Positions 44,071 through 56,075 of a stretch of 64,000 bases of DNA are shown here, in pieces. The stretch's first letter is position 1. Every line of letters begins with the position of its first letter. The stretch comes from Palaemon carinicauda (lineage: Eukaryota > Arthropoda > Malacostraca > Decapoda > Palaemonidae), in assembly GCF_036898095.1 (NCBI RefSeq), contig NC_090766.1:38017527-38081526 (forward strand), read 5' to 3'. Below the pieces are notes generated by a model. It made no database searches. It worked only from the letters and a program-made list of their open reading frames with translations, and had not been told where the DNA came from. Position numbers and translations under genes: made by a program.

Positions 44071-47000
44071 CTGCAAAGAACAAAATTCATTTAGACAATC
44101 AAGCCTTTTCTTCCAAAGTTCATTATGCCACCTACATCTACTGTAGATTATTATCATTATTACTAGCTAAGTTACAACTCTAGTTGGAAAAACAGGATGC
44201 TGTAAGCCCAAGATTCCAACAGGGAAAATAGCCCAGTAAGGAAAGGAAATAAGTTAGAATAGTGTGTCTAAGACAAGAGAACTCTAACCCAAGACTGTGG
44301 AATACCATGGTATAGAGGCTATGGCACTAACCAAGACTTAGAGAACAATGGTTTGATTTTGGAGTGTCCTTCTATTAGTGCTGTTTACCATAACTAAAAA
44401 GTCTCTTTTACCCTTACAATGTGGAAAGTAGCCACTGATCAATTAAAGTTCAATAGTTAACCATTTGAGTAAAAAAAAAAATATCTTTCGTCAGCTTAGC
44501 ATCGTCAGGTGTATGAAGAAAGAGGAGTATTTAGTGTATAAGTAGGCAAAGGAAAAATGAGCTAGTGAAAATCTTTACAACAATGAACTAAATTTGATAC
44601 ATTACCTTGTCTAACTTTCTCATCGGCTAAAACATTGTACGCATCATAATCAACACCATGCATGCGCATGATTTGGACAACAGCATTGCTAAACCCACAT
44701 CTGGGCGTATCTGGTGTACCCTGAAATAAAAATCAAAGTTCTAATAAAAGAAAAACATATTCTGCATGAATCTGTATTAAAATAAAAATGTTATTACAAA
44801 AGGGAGTTAATTCAAACTCTTTACAGTTTTTAAAGCAAACAATTATGTTTGAAAGAAAATCACATTACTGTATTTGAAATTGGGATTTAGATCATAGTGA
44901 TGATGTTATTGATATTCCATTATAAGTCCCTATACTTGAAAATATGACAGAATTAATAAAAAAAATTAAAGTTATAATAACTCATGCTAGACATTAAGCA
45001 CTCGTAATAAACTTTTGGGAATCAATATAAAAGTCTACTACAAGCCATTAAATTGAAACTGCATTGGTTTTCTGCAATAGCACATTCTGTAATTTTAGAT
45101 TAAGAAAACACATAATTGATAATCATATATGAGCCAAGATATAGGCTGCAAAAGCTAGTGTTGAGGCTATACTTGTGCTGTAGTGATGACCACATCAGGA
45201 GCCTGGTTCCACACACGTTTGTTTAAAAAACTGAATAACAATGAGTGCTTGCGATCAGTTCTACGATCCATTACGGTAATCTTTGATGGCAATGCAATCA
45301 CAATTGCCACGACACATAGGCGGAACACAGGCTCCTTTGATAGTGTATTAACCTTCTAAGTAATGAGCAAAAATCCACTTCACAAATTTGTGGATAAACA
45401 ATTACGAAGTACTGTAGTATATAAATAAGGGATTCATTGGAAGGCTGACTCATCTTGTCAGGTTAAGGGTGATTCAAGGAGTGAGGTATAAATAATGATT
45501 AGGTTAGGATCTATTAGTGCTCTCTATGAATCTTACCCTTTATTTTTCATCTATCAATAACATAAGGCACAAGCTACAATATTTTATAAATTTTTCTTAA
45601 AAGCTACCCTATCCCACTATGTTCCCTATAATTTTTAGAGGTATTGATAATTAAACATATTGAAAACTACGGCACTTCTATATTTGTGCTAAAAAAATTA
45701 AGTCGTCAGGCATAACATTATGCCTACCATATTCCTTACAAATTGGAGAAAGCTGACCTGAAACATCGACTCCACATAGTAGTGGGAAAAGATGTAGACA
45801 AAGAAGAAGAATTCCTTATAAATTGTTTTTATATAATTGTACTAATGTTCTGGCACTATAAAATATCAAAACCTCACATTTCGCCCAATAAACCAACCTT
45901 TGCCTATTGGGTGGTATCGCCTGCTCCACCCATAACTGGACTATAACATCGTGTTCTTACATTGAACTTAAAAGAATTTCTGAAATGTTCAACAGTAGTT
46001 ACTCTTTTAATAAGATATACTGTAAATAGAAACATGGCATTGTCATCCTAGGTGAGTTTAGGAAATGGGGGTTTTGACGCTAAGGTAGGACGCAACGTCC
46101 TTGGTTGAGGTAATGCAAAAAAAAAAAAAAAAAAAAGGAGTAGGGGTTTATGTATGATAACGGCCATGCCCCATAACTCCCTTATTTTCAACCCTATCGC
46201 GGTATTTGTTTAAAAGACCACACTCTCCATTTACTCCCCAATTATGCAGTCCTGCAGCTCTCTTCTTTTACGGTAATTAGGGGGTTCTTCAAATGCTGGG
46301 AAAGCAAAATATGGCAAGATATGTTATGAAAGGGGGGGAAGGTAAAAAAAAACTAGCTAGGTTTCCTCACTAAACGACCTAGAACTGACTTTGTCATCAT
46401 AATCAAACTAACAGAAGTTTGTGACGCCAACGTATATTCGATACATATTCAAAACATAGACTAAATTAAAAATGGAGTAATTACTCAAAAGTCTCCATAA
46501 AATATACAATTAACAAACAGTGACACTTTTGAGTAATTACAAATTTTTAATTTAGTATATATTTTGATATACAATATATCACAAAACTCTGTTCATTTGA
46601 CTATTTTGACGATGTCAGTTCCAGGTTGTTTAGTGAAGAAACCAAGCTAGTTTTTTTTTTTTTTACAACCCCTCCCTGCCTTGATCAACATATCTTGCAA
46701 TTTTTTGCTTTCCCAGCATTTAAAGAACCTCCTAATTACTGTACAAGAAGAGGAGAGTTGGTGGAATGCATAATTTGAGAGTAAATGGAGAGCGTGGTCT
46801 TGAGAACAAATACCCGTATCACTAAGAAAACAAATGTCAGAGGGTAAGACCCTCCTTCAGCTAAGTAACTAAGGACATGCATTGTAGGTTAGGTTAGGTA
46901 GTGTTCTAAGTACGGGGGAGGCGCTATCCATTGTTATATAAAGGCTCCAAAGAAGTTTTTTTTTTTCTTGACTAGGCAGTAAGTTGGTAAACTTTAAAAA

Positions 47001-47399
47001 GAAATGAGGAAAACCATGCATTTCTCATTGGGACCACTGGCTTTACGGTGATTTCTAGCCTAGACAATTGCAAAACAACACACATTACTTTGACGTCGGT
47101 TTTTCCGGTCCTATACAGCAGGGGATACATTAGTCTAGTCTTAATGTTGGTGATTATTAATATCCAATAGTGGTAAAACTAAATACAAACAAAAAAAGTA
47201 ACACGTTACCATAGTTCATTCACAATACTCTCAAACATACGATAAACAAATTACAAACCTTCATAAACACCACAACTTTACTGTCGGCTACAAGCTTATC
47301 AAAGTATTCTTTACTGCCCACAGCTTCGGCACTAAAATATCTTGCAACGCCAGAGGTCATTGGACGAGCTGTCCTAAGCAAACGGAAAGCAGTAAACAT
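43883..47399 (-). CDS. GLRX5: glutaredoxin-related protein 5, mitochondrial (three coding exons)
   Basis: A monothiol CGFS glutaredoxin that, in other animals, transfers [2Fe-2S] clusters in the mitochondrial iron-sulfur pathway. Exons 47399-47259, 44720-44606 and 44070-43883 join to 444 nt, 147 residues. All junctions are GT-AG, with phases 0 and 1. Residues 1 to about 25 are Arg-rich without acidic residues until SAEAVG, fitting a mitochondrial presequence. Key residues are Lys47, the active-site PRCGFS with Cys55, the cis-Pro motif TIPQVF (95-100) and GGCD (107-110), the set that binds glutathione and the cluster. Start is ATG 47399 with AAG before it. The Lys-rich C-terminus (KGKEDKDK) is typical. 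No lesion is visible. Confidence 0.95.
44151..44418 (+). repeat. (ATT)n-linked interspersed repeat in GLRX5 intron 2
   Basis: ATTATTACTAGCTAAGTTAC, then GGATGCTGTAAGCCC and CCAACAGGGAAAATAGCCC. The longer body, also present at 6012-6433, follows (CTATGGCACTAACCAAGACT, GGAGTGTCCTTCTATTAG). Confidence 0.8.
44606..44720 (-). CDS. GLRX5: GLRX5 coding exon 2
   Basis: Acceptor TTTATTTCAG, then [18 protein letters not shown] with the CGFS active site, ending VLADEKVRQ plus one base. Donor CAAG|GTAATG. Both splice sites are strong. Confidence 0.94.
46199..46816. repeat. 618-bp foldback inverted repeat in GLRX5 intron 1
   Basis: The left arm begins GCGGTATTTGTTTAAAAGAC and the right arm ends with its complement, GTCTTGAGAACAAATACC. 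Pairing runs inward through CTCTCCATTTACTC, TTGCTTTCCCAGCATTT and GGTTTCTTCACTAAAC-type segments to the centre, where GAGTAATTACTCAAAAG meets CTTTTGAGTAATTAC near 46505. Arms are about 290 bp. There is no coding sequence. It behaves like a foldback transposon or MITE and would form a large hairpin in the GLRX5 pre-mRNA. Confidence 0.82.
47259..47399 (-). CDS. GLRX5: GLRX5 coding exon 1
   Basis: 47 codons from [10 protein letters not shown] to VVVFMK, carrying the presequence and the first strand of the thioredoxin fold. The donor is AAG|GTTTGT, with GT at 47258-47257. Intron 1 is 2538 bp and contains a 618-bp inverted repeat. Confidence 0.93.
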
Positions 47400-48103
47400 C
47401 TTCAATTACTTTGCTATTACTATGAACTTTTACTACATCACCCACAAGTTCCACAACCGTCTGATTTTGCTGTTGCGTCGTCTGCTTTCTATGTAGTGTC
47501 CGATTCCCTGTGTAAAGATATGGTTGCGTAACGAATACTATAAAAACCTTTAAACAATAGTTATATATAATTTTTAAAGGAAATAATTATTATTTGGTAT
47601 TTATATAAAATAAAAATGTGACAAAAGAAGATAATGTAGAAAATTAACTTTCTTTTTGTGTTTGAAGGGTTTCGAACAATTTTCAGCTGAGGGCGAAAAC
47701 GACTAGACAACAACAATCTTCCTTTTAAAAAGGTACATGTATTCTGTCCAGTTTTGAATTTATATATTGCATATCACAGTATGTGACGTGTATTGGATTA
47801 GAGACCGCAGGGAAATAACGTGTTAGTGTCATACGACGTTAAATCGTGTAATTTGAAGGTCGTAAGTATCCGAAAGAATAGAAGTGAGGTTGCTAGATAG
47901 TAATTTTATCATTAGGCAAGTCAGGAAAGTCGCTCGAATTTCCGTGAGCATTTTCCCTAGTTAGAAGACCGTTTTGGTAACAGATGGCGCTGATCAGTAT
48001 GGTCTTGTTTACATCTGAACTCGAGAAGGAAGTGTTTAATATGAAATAATTTTGTCACTACTAAGTTGCAGCAAATGTTTTTATGTTGAACAGGCTGACG
48101 TGA
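47400..48103. promoter_or_regulatory. upstream region of GLRX5 (putative promoter)
   Basis: Sequence 5' of the GLRX5 start. It must contain the minus-strand promoter and 5' UTR, but no clear TATA box or initiator could be assigned. AGATGGCGCTGATC at 47982-47995 recurs at 48369-48382. See the findings for its possible meaning. Confidence 0.4.
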
Positions 48104-48292
48104 GTCTTTTTATAGTTTATGTATGACATATCTGTTTTAACGATGTTACTGTTTTTAGAATGATTTATTGTTAATTTTTTCTCATCATTTGTTTATTTCC
48201 TTATTTCCTTTCCTCACGGCGATTTTTCCCTATTGGAGCATCTTGCTTTTCCAACTAGGGTTGTAGCTTGGCTAATAATAATAATAAAGGGG
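48104..48292 (-). repeat. (ATT)n-linked interspersed repeat
   Basis: On the minus strand, ATTATTATTAGCCAAGCTAC, then CCTAGTTGGAAAAGCAAGATG, then CCTTATTTCC-type sequence. It extends into the part (ATAAACTATAAAA) otherwise seen only in the 6012-6433 copy. Confidence 0.75.
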
Positions 48293-48702
48293 TTTAAATT
48301 TCATAAATAATTCTGATACTTCCCTGGTAACGTCTAGGTAGTTCACCTTAGTTGTGCATGCTGTCAATAGATGGCGCTGATCGGAGAGCCATTGCGCACG
48401 GTTTTTGTAGGAGGAGCTTTCCCGTCTTCTCCTTATTATCTTTGACCAAGAATGAATGCAGAGCCACAGAAAGTTTCCCAGTCAGTCACTAGAGAACGAG
48501 AGTTGAGAAAACCAGTGAGCTTTCGTGTTTAGGGAGTTGTTTTGACCTGCGAGTTCTCAAAACAAGTCAAATAATAATTGATTTGTATATTTCCTCAAGA
48601 CAGTGTCCGGTTATAATAACAGTGCCGAACATAACGAATAGATATTTCTCAACAAATAGTCGATTTGTTGAATATCATTATCTGCTCTCCTGTTTTTTTC
48701 AG

Positions 48703-48855
48703 AATCTATCAAAAGTATCGATATTAACCAACTACAGACAGAAGTAAATTATTAATTTTTGAGTATTTCTGAAATTTGTAAAAAAGACAAAAAAACGAAA
48801 GTATGTTCGTGATGACGGGGACCGCATCACAGATGCACATCATGCAGGATCGCAG
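48703..48855 (+). CDS. candidate 5' exon of an unidentified divergent gene (coding 48803-48855)
   Basis: A strong acceptor (CTCTCCTGTTTTTTTCAG, ending 48702) is followed by 100 bp of AT-rich leader. ATG at 48803 then opens MFVMTGTASQMHIMQDR, which runs into a consensus donor (CGCAG|GTAAAA, GT at 48856-48857) in phase 2. Without splicing the frame stops at once, after 18 codons. The composition changes sharply to GC-rich over exactly the coding part. I do not recognise the protein. The downstream 15 kb could be its first coding intron. It may be a chance arrangement. Confidence 0.45.
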
Positions 48856-48857
48856 GT

Positions 48858-49219
<362 letters not shown>

Positions 49220-49497
49220 TCGCACGTGAGGTACAAAACATAGTTCTTGGAGCGTAAAAATAAACTCATAGCGGAATCGTAATTAATAATGATTATATCC
49301 ACGTGAATGTTTTTTATTTATTGTTAATATTGCAATTTATTATAAATGTTAAATTCAGTTTATAAAACTTAACGAAAGATTGTTTAGATTATACTTTTTA
49401 TTTCTTCATTTTTTTTCTCTTGCCTCTTCTAACTTTTACCTCATAATTAAAGGTAGGGTGTAGGCCTACGTAGGCCCTATCGCCTGCCATATAGCCT
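49220..49497. other. AT-rich non-coding DNA
   Basis: No gene or recognised repeat. Confidence 0.5.
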
Positions 49498-49498
49498 A

Positions 49499-49533
<35 letters not shown>

Positions 49534-49655
49534 TTGCTAAGCTACAACCCTAGTTGGAAAAGCATGACACTATAATCCCAGGGGCCCCAACAGGGAAAAT
49601 AGCTCAGTGAGGAAAGGAAACTAGGAAAATTAAAATATTTTAAGAGCAAATTCAA
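49498..49655 (+). repeat. (ATT)n-linked interspersed repeat
   Basis: Eleven or so ATT units, then ACTTGCTAAGCTACAACCC, TAGTTGGAAAAGCATGACAC and CCAACAGGGAAAATAGCTC. Confidence 0.8.
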
Positions 49656-50287
49656 ATATGTGGTGGTCGGATATTAAACAATGATTGAAACTTATTGACA
49701 TTCATTAGCCGAATTCAATTGGTGTAACTTTGATTATCGTAATAAATATTGTCATTACAGTAACATGTTTTTACATTTGTAGGCCTACTCGTTGTTCTTT
49801 ATAATCAAACTGTTGTTTTATTGTACACTGATAATAATTGAAACAATTTAACATATAGAATAGCACACTTATCTGTAGTGCATTACAATGAAAATATAGA
49901 ATGATAATTATAATTATTTTTATCTGCTATTAGTTTAGACTCATTATGGTTTTGTCAAAATGACATTTTGGGGGCCTAGCAATCGACTACATGTAGGCCT
50001 ATCCACCTGTAAAAAATCGATATACAAACTCTAGTGTTTATTAATGTCAAGCATGGGATTTTTAAAGAATATTATTTGTGAAATCGCCTCTTGTAAGTGT
50101 ATACAATCCTTATAACCACTGTCGTTTAAGTTAAAATTTGCGATATCTAAGTATGGATTTTGCCATCTGTCTGGACTTACAGCGATCTCAATTCTCAAGT
50201 TAGTTCCCAAAAGTATCATCATTTTGAAAAGTCAGATTTCATTATAGAGTAGTCATCAAGTCACTATTGATAACGATTGAATACAAG
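49656..50287. other. AT-rich non-coding DNA
   Basis: No gene is recognised. A 63-codon minus-strand frame at 50031-50222 has no known domain. Confidence 0.45.
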
Positions 50288-50415
50288 CAATATTATCTAT
50301 TATGAATTCAGTTTATTGAATGTTTTCCTGTCATATTTCCCCTCGTTAGAGCCCTTGGCCTTATAGCATATCCTGATTTACCAACTACGTTTATAATAAT
50401 AATAATAATAATATT
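50288..50415 (-). repeat. (ATT)n-linked interspersed repeat, diverged
   Basis: The minus strand reads ATTATTATTATAAACGTAGT, then AAATCAGGATATGCTATAAGG, then GGGCTCTAACGAGG. It is more diverged than the other copies. Confidence 0.65.
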
Positions 50416-50756
50416 AATAATTTAAAGTTACATTGATTCGACACAGTTTTCTATTTCAAACTTCATACATCATTTGATCCATTTTCTTGAATTCCAGTGT
50501 GTCTTGATTGTTTTGTAACATGTTTTTGCTCTATTCTAGTGTCTCAAGATATTCGCGTCTTTAGTTCTTAGGGAGACGTTGAAAATACCGGTTTCCAACC
50601 TCTTTGTAGCTAGTTGAATCGACAGATGCATATTTAATATGTAATTAGTATTGACTTTTAATTATCCGTTGCATGTCAACCATAGTAACAAAATACAAAG
50701 GTTGATATAATGTGTCTAAGGTTCTTGTTCGATTTTCATCGAAAATGCTAATGTAT
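50416..50756. other. AT-rich non-coding DNA
   Basis: Nothing recognised. Confidence 0.45.
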
Positions 50757-50779
50757 ACTTCACCTGAAGGGTGTCCCAC

Positions 50780-51035
50780 CCCGAGAAAGGGTCACTCCTA
50801 TACTAAATGAATTACACTGGCTGCCAATTAAAGCTAGAATAGGATTCGAAATATATACAATAACCCATCAAGTTATCAGAACCGAATGTCCAAAATGTCA
50901 GAGAATGGCTACATATCGTGCAGCCAATAAATCATGTTGGCATGAGAGTAGTTACAGATGGTTTCAAATTATTGGAACCAAGATATATGTCTACTGTAGG
51001 TTCTAGATTGTTTTTAGATTTTAGAAACAGTTCTT
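50780..51035 (+). pseudogene. non-LTR retrotransposon (LINE) RT C-terminal relic
   Basis: The frame reads RERVTPILNELHWLPIKARI followed by GFEIYTITHQVIRTE. The LHWLPI..RI.F motif is a signature of the region after the reverse transcriptase in CR1/L2/Jockey-type LINEs (family knowledge). A later frame has LEPRYMSTVGSRLFLDFRNS, resembling the following VPR....G.RSF block. Frameshifts and stops show it is a fragment. No 3' end or target duplication is identified. Confidence 0.6.
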
Positions 51036-51040
51036 TCTTA

Positions 51041-51607
51041 TTTTTCAAGTGCTTCGATCATGTGGATTTGACTGTAAATATGCAATATGGAATGTGAAAC
51101 GATGAATGCCTTGGAATGTATTGGATAAAATGAATGCGTAGGTCTTGTAGAGAACAGAATTACCTTGCAATATATGACCAAAAAAGCAGCTCTTAAAATA
51201 GAGTAAAGACAATAGCGGTGTTCTGAAAGAGCCACAGTGTTTGAAAATAAGAGAACGTGATATGTTAACACAAAATTCAGTTGAATAGTTATGATTAAAC
51301 CGGCCTTATGCTAGCTAGCTGTCTCCTGAGTTCACCGAATGGTACTAGTGTCTGCTCACATTCCGTACACATTTGATTTGGCTGTCTGTCGTCCCCGAAC
51401 TTTCTAGTACTGTTTACTGAAGGGGAATTCCTGGCATTAATGATGCTTAATGACGAACAAGGGGAGCGACAAAGGCAGCTGTGGCTGGGCATAAGATTGA
51501 AGGTTCCCTGACGAGGTGCGAAGCAGTTTTGAGTGAACTGGTACATTGACGGAGTCTAAAATAAACAGCATTGTTATCCACAGTACACTGTCGGCTGTCC
51601 CCTCTTA
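51041..51607. other. non-coding DNA before the satellite
   Basis: Minus-strand frames of 77 and 83 codons (51038-51271 and 51295-51546) show no domain I recognise. The second has several CxxC-like cysteine pairs (CLCRSPC, CTECEQ), which could be coincidental. Confidence 0.4.
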
Positions 51608-54600
51608 GAAACTCCTCGCCCCAAAAAAGATCGTGATATTGTTAAGACTTAAAGCTTCCCCACCCAAAAAGATCGTGATATTGTATAGTCTTAAAGCTTC
51701 TCCACCCAAAAAGGTCGTGATATTGTATAGTCTTAAAGCTTCCGCACCCAAAAAAGATCGTGATATTATCAAGTCCTAGAGCTTCCTTGCCGAAAAAGAT
51801 CGTGATATTGTTAAGTCTTAAAGCTTCCCCACCCAAAAAGATCGTGATATTGTATAGTCTTAAAGCTTCCGCACCCCAAAAAGATCGTGATATTGTTAAG
51901 TCTTTGCTTCCCCACCCAAAAAAGATCGTGATATTATCAAGTCTTAAAGCTTCCCCACCCAAAAAGATCGTGATATTGTTAAGTCTTAAAGCTTCCCCAC
52001 CCAAAAAGATCGTGATATTGTTAAGTCTTAAAGCTTCCCCACCCAAAAAAGATCGTGATATTATCAAGTCCTAGAGCTTCCCCACCCAAAACCGATCGTG
52101 ATATTGTTAAGTCCTAGAGCTTCCTTGCCGAAAAAGATCGTGATATTGTTGTCTTGAAGCTTCCCCACCCAAAAAAGATCGTGATATTGTTAAGATCTAG
52201 AGCTTCCCCACCCAAAAATATCGTGATATTGTTAAGATCTAGAGCTTCCCCACCCAAAAAGATCGTGATATTGTTGTCTTAAAGCTTCCCCACCCAAAAA
52301 GATCGTGATATTGTTAAGTCTTAAAGCTTCCCCACCTAAAAAGATCGTGATATTGTTGTCTTAAAGCTTCCCCACCCAAAAAGATCGTGATATTGTTAAG
52401 TCTTAAAGCTTCCCCACCCAAAAAGATCGTGATATTGTTAAGTCTTAAAGCTTCCCCACCCAAAAAGATCGTGATATTGTTGTCTTAAAGCTTCCCCACC
52501 CAAAAAGATCGTGATATTGTTAAGTCTTAAAGCTTCCCCACCCAAAAAGATCGTGATATTGTTAAGTCTTAAAGCTTCCCCACCCAAAACAGATCGTGAT
52601 ATTGTTAAGTCCTAGAGCTTCCTTGCCGAAAAAGATCGTGATATTGTTGTCTTGAAGCTTCCCCACCCAAAAAAGATCGTGATATTGTTAAGTCTTAAAG
52701 CTTCCCCACCCAAAAAGATCGTGATATTGTTAAGTCCCCACCCAAAGAGATCGTGATATTGTTAAGTCTTAAAGCTTCCCCACCCAAAAAGATCGTGATA
52801 TTGTTAAGTCTTAAAGCTTCCCCACCCAAAAAGATCGTGATATTGTTAAGTCTTAAAGCTTCCCCACCCAAAAAAGATCGTGATATTATCAAGTCCTAGA
52901 GCTTCCCCACCCAAAAAGATCGTGATATTGTTGTCTTAAAGCTTCCCCACCCAAAGAGATCGTGATATTGTTAAGTCTTAAAGCTTCCCCACCCAAAAAG
53001 ATCGTGATATTGTTAAGTCTTAAAGCTCCCCCACCCAAAAAGATCGTGATATTGTTAAGTCTTAAAGCTCCCCCACCCAAAAAGATCGTGATATTGTTAA
53101 GTCTTAAAGCTCCCCCACCCAAAAAGATCGTGATATTGTTAAGTCTTAAAGCTTCCCCACCCAAAAAGATCGTGATATTGTTAAGTCTTAAAGCTTCCCC
53201 ACCCAAAAAGATCGTGATATTGTTAAGTCTTAAAGCTCCCCCACCCAAAAAGATCGTGATATTGTTAAGTCTTAAAGCTCCCCCACCCAAAAAGATCGTG
53301 ATATTGTTAAGTCTTAAAGCTTCCCCACCCAAAAAGATCGTGATATTGTTAAGTCTTAAAGCTTCCCCACCCAAAAAGATCGTGATATTGTTAAGTCTTA
53401 AAGCTTCCCCACCCAAAAAGATCGTGATATTGTTAAGTCTTAAAGCTTCCCCACCCAAAAAGATCGTGATATTGTTAAGTCTTAAAGCTTCCCCACCCAA
53501 AAAAGATCGTGATATTATCAAGTCCTAGAGCTTCCCCACCCAAAAAGATCGTGATATTGTTGTCTTAAAGCTTCCCCACCCAAAGAGATCGTGATATTGT
53601 TAAGTCTTAAAGCTCCCCCACCCAAAAAGATCGTGATATTGTTAAGTCTTAAAGCTCCCCCACCCAAAAAGATCGTGATATTGTTAAGTCTTAAAGCTTC
53701 CCCACCCAAAAAGATCGTGATATTGTTAAGTCTTAAAGCTTCCCCACCCAAAAAGATCGTGATATTGTTAAGTCTTAAAGCTTCCCCACCCAAAAAGATC
53801 GTGATATTGTTAAGTCTTAAAGCTTCCCCACCCAAAAAGATCGTGATATTGTTAAGTCTTAAAGCTTCCCCACCCAAAAAAGATCGTGATATTATCAAGT
53901 CCTAGAGCTTCCCCACCCAAAACAGATCGTGATATTGTTAAGTCCTAGAGCTTCCTTGTCGAAAAAGATCGTGATATTGTTGTCTTGAAGCTTCCCCACC
54001 CAAAAAAGATCGTGATATTGTTAAGTCTTAAAGCTTCCCCACCCAAAAAGATCGTGATATTGTTAAGTCTTAAAGCTTCCCCACCCAAAAAGATCGTGAT
54101 ATTGTTAAGTCTTAAAGCTTCCCCACCCAAAGAGATCGTGATATTGTTAAGTCTTAAAGCTTCCCCACCCAAAGAGATCGTGATATTGTTAAGTCTTAAA
54201 GCTTCCCCACCCAAAAAGATCGTGATATTGTTAAGTCTTAAAGCTTCCCCACCCAAAAAGATCGTGATATTGTTAAGTCTTAAAGCTTCCCCACCCAAAA
54301 AGATCGTGATATTGTTAAGTCTTAAAGCTTCCCCACCCAAAGAGATCATGATATTGTTAAGTCTTAAAGCTTCCCCACCCAAAAAGATCGTGATATTGTT
54401 AAGTCCTAGAGCTTCCTTGCCGAAAAAGATCGTGATATTGTTGTCTTGAAGCTTCCCCACCCAAAAAAGATCGTGATATTGTTAAGTCTTAAAGCTTCCC
54501 CACCCAAAAAGATCGTGATATTGTTAAGTCTTAAAGCTTCCCCACCCAAAGAGATCATGATATTGTTAAGTCTTAAAGCTTCCCCACCCAAAAAGATCGT

Positions 54601-54706
54601 GATATTGTTAAGTCTTAAAGCTTCCCCACCCAAAAAGATCGTGATATTGTTAAGTCTTAAAGCTTCCCCACCCAAAAAAGATCGTGATATTATCAAGTCC
54701 TAGAGC

Positions 54707-55292
54707 TTCCCTACCCAAAAAGATCGTGATATTGTTGTCTTAAAGCTTCCCCACCCAAAGAGATCGTGATATTGTTAAGTCTTAAAGCTTCCCCACCCAA
54801 AAAGATAGTGATATTGTTAAGTCTTAAAGCTTCCCCACCCAAAGAGATCGTGATATTGTTAAGTCTTAAAGCTTCCCCACCCAAAAAGATCGTGATATTG
54901 TTAAGTCTTAAAGCTTCCCCACCCAAAAAGATCGTGATATTGTTAAGTCTTAAAGCTTCCCCACCCAAAAAAGATCGTGATATTATCAAGTCCTAGAGCT
55001 TCCCTACCCAAAAAGATCGTGATATTGTTGTCTTAAAGCTTCCCCACCCAAAGAGATCGTGATATTGTTAAGTCTTAAAGCTTCCCCACCCAAAAAGATA
55101 GTGATATTGTTAAGTCTTAAAGCTTCCCCACCCAAAGAGATCGTGATATTGTTAAGTCTTAAAGCTTCCCCACCCAAAAAGATCGTGATATTGTTAAGTC
55201 TTAAAGCTTCCCCACCCAAAAAGATCGTGATATTGTTAAGTCTTAAAGCTTCCCCACCCAAAAAAGATCGTGATATTATCAAGTCCTAGAGC
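54707..55292. repeat. 293-bp higher-order duplication in the satellite
   Basis: 54707-54999 and 55000-55292 are essentially identical seven-monomer blocks. They share a private GATAGTG variant (54804 and 55097), CTTCCCTACCC and one short TAAG-less unit, all at an offset of 293 bp. Confidence 0.85.
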
Positions 55293-55489
55293 TTCCCCAC
55301 CCAAAAAGATCGTGATATTGTTGTCTTAAAGCTTCCCCACCCAAAGAGATCGTGATATTGTTAAGTCTTAAAGCATCCCCACCCAAAAAGATCGTGATAT
55401 TGTTAAGTCTTAAAGCTTCCCCACCCAAAAAGATCGTGATATTGTTAAGTCTTAAAGCTTCCCCACCCAAAACAGATCGTGATATTGTT

Positions 55490-56075
55490 AAGTCCTAGAG
55501 CTTCCTTGCCGAAAAAGATCGTGATATTGTTGTCTTGAAGCTTCCCCACCCAAAAAAGATCGTGATATTGTTAAGTCTTAAAGTTTCCCACCCAAAAAGA
55601 TCGTGATATTGTTAAGTCTTAAAGCTTCCCCACCCAAAAAGATCGTGATATTGTTAAGTGTTAAAGCTTCCCCACCCAAAAAGATCGTGATATTGTTAAG
55701 TCTTAAAGCTTCCCCACCCAAAAAGATCGTGATATTGTTAAGTCTTAAAGCTTCCCCACCCAAAACAGATCGTGATATTGTTAAGTCCTAGAGCTTCCTT
55801 GCCGAAAAAGATCGTGATATTGTTGTCTTGAAGCTTCCCCACCCAAAAAAGATCGTGATATTGTTAAGTCTTAAAGTTTCCCACCCAAAAAGATCGTGAT
55901 ATTGTTAAGTCTTAAAGCTTCCCCACCCAAAAAGATCGTGATATTGTTAAGTCTTAAAGCTTCCCCACCCAAAAAGATCGTGATATTGTTAAGTCTTAAA
56001 GCTTCCCCACCCAAAAAGATCGTGATATTGTTAAGTCTTAAAGCTTCCCCACCCAAAAAAGATCGTGATATTATC
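55490..56075. repeat. second 293-bp higher-order duplication in the satellite
   Basis: Two adjacent blocks each start with a CCTAGAGCTTCCTTGCCG unit. They share the private deletion AAGTTTCCCA at 55581 and 55874, again offset by 293 bp. Confidence 0.8.

Noticed and set aside
47400..47405. A GLRX5 start two codons earlier (TTG-AAG before the ATG)
   Set aside because: TTG is a poor start in animals. ATG 47399 follows directly and gives a normal-length protein.
51295..51546. 83-codon minus-strand frame with paired cysteines
   Set aside because: The CxxC-like spacing is irregular and no family is recognised. Too weak for a gene call.
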